DNA of 64,000 bases from Hemerocallis citrina (lineage: Eukaryota; Streptophyta; Magnoliopsida; Asparagales; Asphodelaceae). Each line of letters begins with the position of its first letter. Position 1 is the first letter of the stretch. Below the pieces are notes generated by a model. That model was given only the letters and a program-made list of their open reading frames with translations. It was not told where the DNA came from and made no database searches. Below are positions 56,723-64,000 of this stretch, piece by piece. Location: positions 264,163,073 to 264,227,072 of the forward strand of contig CM030362.1 of assembly GCA_017893485.1 (NCBI GenBank), in the 5' to 3' direction. The translations under genes and the position numbers were made by a program.

Positions 56723-58155
56723 GTATGTGCTTTTGCTCGACATCTCTTTGACCGATCAGTCAATTCTTATTAGTATTTATTAGAATATATAAATGCTTCA
56801 ATTTTAGGAGAAAACTAACTTTATTTGATGTTTAAAGTAACTAATTCTTACTGAAATTGTTAATATTTCTTATGTTGAGTAATGTTATGATTCATTTGTT
56901 CTTTTTGCTACTTGCAGGTGAGGATTAGAACCTCATTTTTTCTTGATGGAGGAAACTTAAAAATTGAGTGGATGAGATTGTTATATGACTTTATATGTTT
57001 ATTATATGTCAGTATGGTACTCTTAGGTTGACTTGTCAACTATTTTGTAATTGACACTCTTGTAATACTTTATTTATTTTTAATATGATTGAAGTTTAAT
57101 TTTATTTAATTTTGTTTCATAAACACATTTATTTATTTTATTGTTTACTTAGTTTATAATTAGATTAATATTATAAAATAATATATTAAATTATCATAAG
57201 CGTAATTAATAAGAAAAAATTGTGTATAGAGCAAATTATGACCTATACATAAAATTCGTGGGTGGGGTGTATGTGTAAAAATGTCGCTAAAACCTATACC
57301 AACGGACCGCATAAAAAGAACTATACCAGCAGAATAAACGCGGTGGGTATATATTCAAATAATTGGATGCGAAAACCATCGCTAAAACCTATAGCAATGG
57401 AGTTTCAACCGTGGGTATAGGAAAGCAAAAGGTGTCTTTAAAACCTATACCAACGGATACGAAACCGTGGGTATAACACCAAGGTTTTGTCCAACGGGTG
57501 AAAAAACCGTCGCTATAGGCTATAGTGACGGCATTTTGCCGTGGGTATAGCTAATTAAAAACGACGGAAAAATATGTCCGTTGGTATTGGTTTTATGGGC
57601 TATACCTACGGTTTTTCGCCTTTTACCCACGGATTTTTGCTGTCACTATATGTCAAATTCCTTGTAGTGACACCGGGGTTGATCCCGGCGATGCACCCTC
57701 CGACGCTCTTGTCAGTAACCAGTGATGATTAAAAAAGAGCTTAAGTTGGCCAAAAAGTGATTAACCTGGTCACAGTGGTGGGTAGGAGGTATTTATAGTC
57801 GCCATGGGGGAGTTAATTAGGGATCTGATCAGAGATTTGATTTCCTGTGATAGGAGTAAAATCCTCCTAATCGGTTTAGGAAACTGATCCCCTAATTCCC
57901 GGTGAGAGCAAATCAGGCCTGTTGATTTGGTCAAATCAGTAACCCTGATTTTCCTCTTGCTGATCTGGGTTTGTCTTGGGTCGGGACCCGTACCCAGTTG
58001 GAGTGGATCCGTTCGCGGGTTATTGGATCTGTGAGAAGGAGACCCAGTACCCGCTTCGGACCCACTGGTAGGTGAAATTACCGTTTTACCCCTGAGTTTT
58101 GAGATTCGCGTCCGATGTGAACGGTCCCGATTTAATCCTATTTTTAGCCATATCA

Positions 58156-58322
58156 CATTCCAACCTAAATGGATCCATAGCGGGTTATCAGATCCAACCA
58201 CTACACTCACTCCAAAAGTCCAAAAACCTAACTAATCCCGTCGGCCGCTGTATCACAACTGTAAACCCCTCCTCTAAGAAACCAACACATCTTTAAAAAA
58301 GCTGAACAAGAAACCAACCAAG
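58156..58322. other. Short spacer between two Tat-group elements
   Basis: These 167 bp lie between the TR-GAG LTR and the next LTR. No feature is recognised. Confidence 0.4.
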
Positions 58323-58821
58323 TGATGTGGTATAGGTGACGTGGCCCAATAAGGGCCATCAGATCTCCTCAGATTACGCTCTCCTGTGATCATCAGGTTA
58401 ACAAGTCCAACGGACTTCTGCCAACTCCAGCCCACAGGCAAACGGGTCTGACCCAGCCCGCCAGGACCCCATACTCATTTACCCATGCCTATAAATACCA
58501 GAACCCCTCATCACTTTAACAGGTAATCAATCTTTCTCCACCTGAACCCTAGCTACTGTTGCTTTCTCAGTGACTGACTAGATCGTCAGAGGGTCTGTCT
58601 CCGGAAACTCTCCCGGGTCTTTAGGCATTGTGCAGGTTCGAAGATCCGGGCCGAGCTCCCAATATCTGAGCTGAGCTACGAATCTTAACCTACTTCCTGC
58701 AAATCCCGAGCCGGTCCTACGACTGGGGATCAGACCAACGTCAGTGTCGTGCCTTTCGCTTCACAAAATACAAGAATTCACACCTGTAGCCCCCACACTC
58801 CAAAGAAAACAAATAGCATCA
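58323..58821 (+). repeat. 5' LTR of the Tat-group element, 499 bp
   Basis: The ends TGATGTGG and AGCATCA give TGATG/CATCA inverted termini. CTATAAATACC (58490-58500) is a good TATA box, so transcription should start about 30 bp later. Only one copy is in the window, so the left end is inferred from the inverted terminus. Confidence 0.7.
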
Positions 58822-58823
58822 GG

Positions 58824-58842
58824 TTGGCACCGTCTGTGGGAA
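58824..58842 (+). other. Primer binding site of the Tat-group element
   Basis: TTGGCACCGTCTGTGGGAA lies 2 bp after the LTR end and differs by one base from the primer site of the TR-GAG element. Confidence 0.85.
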
Positions 58843-58908
58843 ACTGCGCGACACATACATAGGCCTGGTCCTACCCGAGGACACCCCCTTGAACCCAGGC
58901 TCTTCGAT

Positions 58909-60347
58909 GGCTCCCAAAGCCAGAAGGACTGTCACTTCGAGATGCCGGCCAGACCCTCCTCCCCTTTAAAGCCACATGGACGTCCAAGGCTCCAACCAAC
59001 CGTGGGCCAATGGCGCTGCTGGACCCAGACCAGGCGCTTCACACTTTGTTGCAACCGATCTGCGGCACATAATCCAGAACCAGCAAGCTAGCCGAACAAG
59101 GGGAGGGGCTGCATCCAACTTGGTCCCGAACGAGGACAGGCAGCCGACCCTAGAACGAGAACCAGGGCACAGCCGCTCACCCCAAGGGCCTCCACCCTCG
59201 CATGGCCCTGTGGATCCGTCCCCCATCACGAGGTCTGAGTTCCAAAATTTTAGGGACGAGTTCCTTCAGGCAATATGAGGCGGTGCTAGGACCGAGGCGC
59301 ACAACAACTCATATCCCCAGTCAGAAGCTAGGGGTGGCGAATCCCACGGATCGGCCCGCCCACTAGGATAAGAAGACGCCGTCCTTCAATGCCTCCGGGA
59401 AATGGAGAATCGCCTGGCCTATCTCGGCGAGGGCGGGTCGATGCCAGGGCATGGTTACAGACCGAACTGACCTCCATTCTCCACCCAGATCTTAGAAACC
59501 TAGATCCCCAGAAATTTCAGGCCTCCCCAATTTGAAACATACAATGGCGACGGTGATCCTGCTGATCACATGGAAGGGTTCAAGACCCTCATGCTGATTC
59601 ACAGTGCCTCGGATCCTCTCCTATGCCGCGCCTTCCCTGCCACCCTACGTGGTCCGGCTCGGGAATGGTTCTCGAAACTCACCCCGGCTCGGTCTTCTCC
59701 TTCGACCAGCTGAAAGCGAGTTTCCTAGCCCATTTCATGACCAGCCGAAAAGTTGAGACGACGAGCGCATCAATTCTGGACCTCAAGCAAAAAGAAGGGG
59801 AACCCCTCCACAAGTTCGTTAGCTGATTCACTACCGAGGTCAGGTCGATGTCCTCTCTCGATGCGGGCATGGCCTCTGTAACTTTTAAACACAATGTTCG
59901 CTACGGCTAGCTCAAAGCGTCCCTGGCCAAGAAACCACCCGTTGACTTTCCCGACCTCCTCAATAGGGTTGAGAAGTACATTCAGGCTGAGGAAGCCCTA
60001 CACCCCGAGGGCATCAAGGAGGATGCGGCCAAAGGGAAGCGGAAAGCAGAAGACACCGAGCTCGCCAAAAAAGCCACGAAAGATGCGGCTGGTCTGAAGA
60101 GGCTTCTCCGGTTCCCCGTTTTGAAAGATATACCCCTCTGACCCAGAACGTGTCAGTCATCCTCTTAGAGATCGAGGACAAGGGGATCGTCCGACATCCT
60201 CCCCGACCAAGCAACAACAAAAAATGGGACCAGAGGTTCTGCTACCGGTTTCACCAGGACCATGGCCATGAGACAGACAACTGCCGTGCCCTTAAGGACG
60301 AGATAGAGACCCTCATCTAGCGAGGGTACCTGAGGGAATTCAACCAA
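58909..60347 (+). pseudogene. gag: Gag of the Tat-group element, broken
   Basis: It starts MAPKARRTVTSRCRP at 58909 and is soon out of frame. The gag domain is recognisable at 59540-59990 in shifting frames (DPADHMEGFKTLMLIHSASD, FPATLRGPAREWF, FDQLKASFLAHFMTSRKVET, SLAKKPPVDFPDLLNRVEKY). The zinc knuckle CYRFHQDHGHETDNC follows at about 60240-60285. Stops include TGA at 59823 and TAG near 59907 and 60318. Confidence 0.8.
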
Positions 60348-60605
60348 CCTAATCCAAGGGACCAGAGGGACCAGAGGAATCTGAGGCCTTCGCCTCCTCC
60401 TCGAACGATCAGCAAGCCACCCGACCGAGAGCTCGAGCCTAAAGAAACAGTTGGACAGGCTATCCTACACTGTGTCCATGGCGGACCCATGGGGGGAGAA
60501 TCCAAAGCCTCCCGCAAGGCCTTCCTGCAGAAGGTAAGCTTGGTCCGCGACCAACCTCCCTCTAGGTCTCAACACTAGACTGTCTCCTTCTCAAGAGAAG
60601 ACCTA

Positions 60606-61169
60606 GTGGGCGTCCGACTCCCGCATTGCGATGCTCTGGTTATCAGCCTAGGCATGGCCAACCACAAGGTCTGGCATATCCTCATAGACAACAATAGCTC
60701 GGTGAACATCCTCTTCCTGGCCGCCTTTGAAAGCCTAAAGCTCCCCCGAGAAAGGTTGAAACCAGCAGGGTACACGCTCCATGGATTCTCTGGCATTCCC
60801 ATCTAGATCGAGGGTATTGTCACACTTGACGTAATGGCCAGCACGGTCTTGACCCTCACGACCGAAGCAATGGACTTCATGGTGGTCAATGTCAAGGCCG
60901 CCTATAATGCCATACTCGGCAGACCCGGCTTATGCACCCTCCAGGCTGTTCTGTTCGCCTACCACTTGAAGCTCAAGTTTTCCACCTCCCACGGGGTGGG
61001 TGTGGTTCGGGGCAATCAGAAGTCGGCACGTTCGTGCTACATGACTGCAGTAGGGGGCCGCATCTTTCCACTCGTTGCGGTCGAGCTCCATCCCGAGCAC
61101 GGTTCGGAACCCGTGGATGTGCTTGAAAAGGTCTCTTTTTCCAAGGAAGAAACATCCAAGTGGTTCTGA
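60606..61169 (+). pseudogene. Protease region of the Tat-group element
   Basis: VISLGMANHKVWHILIDNNS, then SVNILFL, corresponds to the aspartic protease active site, but the catalytic triad reads DNNSS instead of the usual D-S/T-G. The frame stops at 60804 (TAG) and resumes at 60834 (FMVVNVKAAYNAILGRPGL), covering the second protease lobe. Inactive as it stands. Confidence 0.75.
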
Positions 61170-61259
61170 GTTAGCCTATCGTTGTCCTCAGACCTCAAGT
61201 GAACAATCATTGAGTGCATTCGTCGGAACTTCGACCTCTTCGCATGGACGCCATCCGAC

Positions 61260-62100
61260 ATGCCGGGAATCTCTGAAGACATCATAATGCATAGGCTGAG
61301 CATCCAATCGGACTCAAATCCAGTCCAGCAGAAGAGGCATAAGTTCGCCCCTGGTCGACAACTGGCAGTCAGGGAGGAAGTTGGAAAAAACCTATCGGCG
61401 CGATTTATTCAGGAGGTCAGCTACCCAGAGTGGCTGGCTAATGTGGTGATGGTAAAGAAGACGAGCGGCACGTGGAGAATCTGCATTGATTTCACAAACC
61501 TGAATAAGGCCTGCCCCAAAGACCTGTTTCCACTCCCAAACATCGACGCCCTCATAGATGCGACAGCAGGGCACGAACTACTTAGCTTCATGGATGCTTT
61601 TTCAGTCTATAACCAGATAAGAATGTTCCCCCCCAGACATATCGAAAATTGCCTTCATAATCGACCAAGACCTTTATTGCTACTGGGTCATGCCCTTCGG
61701 GCTGAAGAACGCCGACGCTACTTATCAAAGGCTCGTCAACTGGGTCTTTAAGGACCAGATCGGCCAGAACATGGAAGTGTATGTCAATGATATGCTTTTC
61801 AAAAGCCATTCGGGCCACGATCATGTGGCCGACCTTGAAGAAGCTTTCGGGGTCCTGTGGTCTCACAATATGAGGATCAATCCCACCAAGTGGGCCTTCG
61901 GCATATCCTCAGGGAAGTTCCTCAGATTCTTTCTGAGCCACCGCGGCATCGAAGCAAATCCTGAAAGATTCGAGTCATCCTCGACATGGCTCCCCCAAGA
62001 AACACCAAGGAAGTGCAAAGGCTCACGGGACGACTGGCAGTCATCAGCCGTTTCCTCTCCAAATCTAAAGAGAAATCGCTCTCATTCTTTAAAGCCCTAA
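61260..62100 (+). pseudogene. Reverse transcriptase of the Tat-group element
   Basis: Frame 61260-61751 gives WLANVVMVKKTSGTWRICID, TNLNKACPKDLFPLPNID and FMDAFSVYNQIRMF. After a shift near 61640, frame 61690-62100 gives MPFGLKNADATYQRLVNWVF and MEVYVNDMLFKS. The catalytic YVDD box has become YVND, so the enzyme would be dead even without the frameshift. Confidence 0.85.
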
Positions 62101-62129
62101 GAGGGGAAAAAAGCTTCTAGAGGGCAACC

Positions 62130-62597
62130 CCCCAGCAGGAGGCATTCGACCAGCTGAAGGCATACCTCGCTAACCCACCGCTCCTCAGTAAGCCGAAGCC
62201 GGACGAGCCCTTGTTCCTCTACTTGGCCGCCACCGAACACGCGTTCAGTGCCGTGTTGGTCAGGGAGGAGGACGGATCGCAGAAGCTTCTTTACTATGTT
62301 AGCAAGATCATGCATGACGCGGAGGTCAGATACCCAAGGACAGAGAAAATCGCCTATGCACTGATTATGGCTGTACGGAAACTCCGCCCCTACTTTCAGG
62401 CCCACTTCGTTAGCGTTCTCACAGATCAGCCTCTCAAGACAGTCTTTGACAAGCTCAAAAATTTCGGCCGCCTCATCAAATGGTCAATCGAACTCAGTCA
62501 GCACGACATCAGCTACCACTCTCGTACAACAATCAAAGGCCAGGAGCTCGCAGAATTCATTACTGAATGCACCATCCCCGAATCCCCGGGAATTTAG
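62130..62597 (+). pseudogene. First RNase H of the Tat-group element
   Basis: Frame 62211-62597 reads LFLYLAATEHAFSAVLVREE, LYYVSKIMHDAEVRYPRTEK and SVLTDQPLKTVFDKL, the RNase H fused to RT in gypsy elements. Confidence 0.8.
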
Positions 62598-63080
62598 CAG
62601 GATGCCCCGACTTAGGACGTCTATATCGACGGTTCTTCCTGCGAGGAAGGAAGCAGGGCGGGCATCATCCTCAGAGGGCCCAACGACTTTATCCTTCAGT
62701 GTTTTCTTCGGCTGAATTTTTCAGCCACAAACAACGAGGCAGAATATGAAGCTCTGATCGCGGGACTCACACTGGCCTACCGAGTGGGAGTGAGGCAAAT
62801 ACAGGTCTTCAGTGACTCATAACTTGTGGTCAAATAGATCACCGTAGAGTACAAGGCTCGTGACCACCGAATGACCTAATACGTGCCGCGAGCAAAGCAG
62901 CTGCTGCAGCTCTTCCTGAAGGCGGATGTCCATCGGATCCCAAGAGAACAAAACTATCATGCCGACTCCTTTTCTAAACTCGCGTCATCTTCTCTCGGAG
63001 GATTAGACTGCACGGTCCTAGTCGAGGTCCTTCTTAAGCCAACAATCGAAGAACCAGAAGTCTTCTACCTCACCAATGAA
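62598..63080 (+). pseudogene. Second (plant-type) RNase H of the Tat-group element
   Basis: Translation gives VYIDGSSCEEGSRAGIILRG, SATNNEAEYEALIAGLTLAY and QVFSDS, with D, E and D of an RNase H active site, then VHRIPREQNYHADSFSKLAS, with several stops (62596, 62821, 62836, 62878). A second RNase H before integrase is characteristic of Tat-lineage elements. Confidence 0.82.
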
Positions 63081-63262
63081 AATTCCACCGAGACGTGGAT
63101 AAGCCCCATACACGGGTTCCTGACAACTGGCGAGCTTCCACCAAACCCGGCCACGACACGAAGCATTCGAGTGCGGTCCGAAAGATTCACCTTAATTAGG
63201 GGTGTGCTCTTTAAATTCTCCTACACCAAGTCGGACAGGAGACCCTATCTTCGCTGCCTAAC

Positions 63263-63734
63263 TGTAACGCCCCTGCCCCTAGCTCAGACAATTTATACAA
63301 TTTATAAGACAAATTAGATACTATGTAGTACAACTGCCCACCACAGGCTGCCTCTCAAAAGATGGTTAACCGAATTGGTTATCTTGATCATAGGCAATGT
63401 TATTTATATATTACTGTATTCTTTAAATCTCCCGATATGGGAAAATATTCAACACTTCCCCGTGGTCTTTCTTTCTTGCGTGTGACATCAGCATACCCAA
63501 GAAACCAATACAGCCTGAAATGCCTTAATCCCGGGTGGGGCCCTCCACTTAGAGGCCACATCACCTCGTGACGAAACCAGAGCAGAGCTCTGTTTGTTCA
63601 TTTGAACCGTGCCCCCCCATTTTCCATACATTTTTTATATAATCCCTCCTATAGAAATCTCTATAGGCAACAATCACATTTTCCTTATATATATCTATAT
63701 ATATTATACTCTTTGAAAATTACGGGGTGTTACA
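63263..63734 (-). repeat. 3' LTR of the miniature element
   Basis: Plus-strand ends TGTAACGCCCC and GGGGTGTTACA are inverted at the terminal TGTAAC/GTTACA. TATATATATC (63686-63695) may be part of its promoter. Confidence 0.75.
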
Positions 63735-63747
63735 CACACACCCCCTT
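63735..63747 (-). other. Polypurine tract of the miniature element
   Basis: On the minus strand AAGGGGGTGTGTG precedes the LTR start, after GCGAGGACGCTGATTTCTG, the common gypsy interior-end block. Confidence 0.75.
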
Positions 63748-63982
63748 CAGAAATCAGCGTCCTCGCTGAGCACGGGCATGCACAATATAGTGCAAGATCT
63801 CCTTTCTAGCCGATGTGGAATGGAGTACTCTGATTCTACTAGCTGCACCGTACCCCGATTCTGCTGGTTGTCCATTATTTCAGGCCGCCACCTTGCTCCC
63901 TCTCAGGCATACCCGTACATCTGCTAGTTCCATCTCAGGCATACATCTCGCCCACTCTTACCCACACTCGGTGTCGAAAGTC

Positions 63983-63997
63983 GGCTCTGATACCATT
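63983..63997 (-). other. Primer binding site of the miniature element
   Basis: On the minus strand AATGGTATCAGAGCC, tRNA-Met type, directly follows the ACA end of the LTR that leaves the window. Confidence 0.82.
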
Positions 63998-64000
63998 TGT

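Larger units (their letters stand above)
51064..57669. mobile_element. 6.6 kb non-autonomous CACTA transposon with captured host gene fragments
   Basis: The ends are CACTACAAGAAATTT and AAATTCCTTGTAGTG, flanked by a 3 bp duplication ACA (51061-51063, 57670-57672). Subterminal regions (51090-51250 and 57230-57660) are packed with CCTATACCAACGG, CTATAGCGACGG and CCGTGGGTATA-like motifs in both orientations, which transposase would bind. No transposase frame is present. The interior instead holds exons of at least two genes on the plus strand with intact splice borders. It would need an autonomous CACTA element to move. Confidence 0.9.
43074..58155 (-). mobile_element. TR-GAG-type non-autonomous Ty3/gypsy element (Tat-like), hosting a CACTA insertion
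   Basis: LTRs at 43074-43694 and 50925-58155 (the latter split by a 6.6 kb CACTA element) share about 98% of bases by eye. On the minus strand the order is LTR, primer site, intact gag, then ~5.4 kb without any protease, RT or integrase, polypurine tract and LTR. That is the plan described for TR-GAG elements: Gag encoded in cis, enzymes supplied in trans. Flanks (GGTTC on the left, CATTC on the right) do not form a clean target duplication. Confidence 0.82.
50925..58155 (-). repeat. 5' LTR of the TR-GAG element, split by a CACTA insertion
   Basis: The two pieces 50925-51063 and 57670-58155 together match 43074-43694. Removing 51064-57669 and one copy of the ACA duplication restores the uninterrupted LTR sequence. 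With the insertion in the promoter-bearing 5' LTR, transcription of the gag downstream is probably impaired even though gag is intact. Confidence 0.88.
58323..63262 (+). mobile_element. Tat-group Ty3/gypsy element, 5' part, plus strand, decayed
   Basis: 5' LTR, primer site, gag, protease, RT, RNase H and a second RNase H follow in order, all with stops or frameshifts. Integrase and the 3' LTR are missing, because the TRIM-like element begins at 63263. A dual RNase H marks the Tat lineage. Its Gag is clearly related to that of the TR-GAG element next door. Confidence 0.85.
63263..64000 (-). mobile_element. TRIM-like or deleted miniature LTR element, partial
   Basis: A 472 bp LTR (63263-63734) is followed on its right by a polypurine tract, only ~263 bp of interior, a primer site, and then TGT at 63998-64000, the start of the second LTR. 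On the minus strand the LTR starts TGTAACACCCCG and ends GGGGCGTTACA. There is no coding capacity. The right LTR lies beyond the window. Confidence 0.75.

Noticed and set aside
43069..58160. Target site duplication for the TR-GAG element
   Set aside because: The flanks GGTTC and CATTC agree at only three of five positions, so I do not claim a duplication.

Overview
This window looks like a heterochromatic or intergenic block from a large plant (angiosperm) nuclear genome. The evidence is plant LTR retrotransposons of both superfamilies with tRNA-type primer sites, CACTA transposon ends (CACTA.../...TAGTG), intron-containing fragments of plant genes (a callose synthase piece, a plant mobile domain MAIN-like gene), and no prokaryotic gene organisation. 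The species cannot be named from the sequence. Almost every base belongs to a nested mobile element; I see no intact host gene.

Layout. 1-52: terminus of a CACTA element. 53-7880: LARD-like element A with ~3.37 kb LTRs and a noncoding 2.5 kb interior; its right LTR is cut at 7880. 7880-17118: LARD-like element C with 4.76 kb LTRs full of small hairpins and only a decayed reverse-transcriptase trace inside. 17119-21430: a three-exon MAIN-like (PMD) pseudogene on the minus strand, preceded by a tandem array of hairpin units. 21439-22900: microsatellite and a deleted Athila-type fragment. 22900-25337: AT-rich DNA with two exons of a callose synthase gene. 25338-36188: young Ty3/gypsy chromovirus-like (Tekay-type) element with 3.09 kb LTRs. 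36189-40152: 5' part of a minus-strand Ty1/copia element. 40153-41068: end of a second CACTA-type element. 41069-43009: 3' end of a plus-strand copia element carrying a 450 bp insertion. 43074-58155: a TR-GAG-type non-autonomous Ty3/gypsy element (Tat-like, minus strand) with an intact 589-aa Gag and long tandem repeats; a 6.6 kb CACTA element with captured host exons sits inside one LTR (51064-57669). 58323-63262: decayed plus-strand Tat-type element with two RNase H domains. 63263-64000: a miniature (TRIM-like) LTR element running off the window.

How the parts relate. Element C, the Tekay-like element and the TR-GAG element have nearly identical LTR pairs and so look young; element A is more diverged. 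The TR-GAG element has no pol and would need enzymes from a relative; the neighbouring plus-strand Tat element has the same type of primer site and a similar Gag, so its lineage is a candidate partner, although this copy is broken. The CACTA insertion is the clearest event: its empty site is preserved in the other LTR of the same element, and its cargo keeps introns and correct splice sites, which shows DNA-level capture of at least two host genes.
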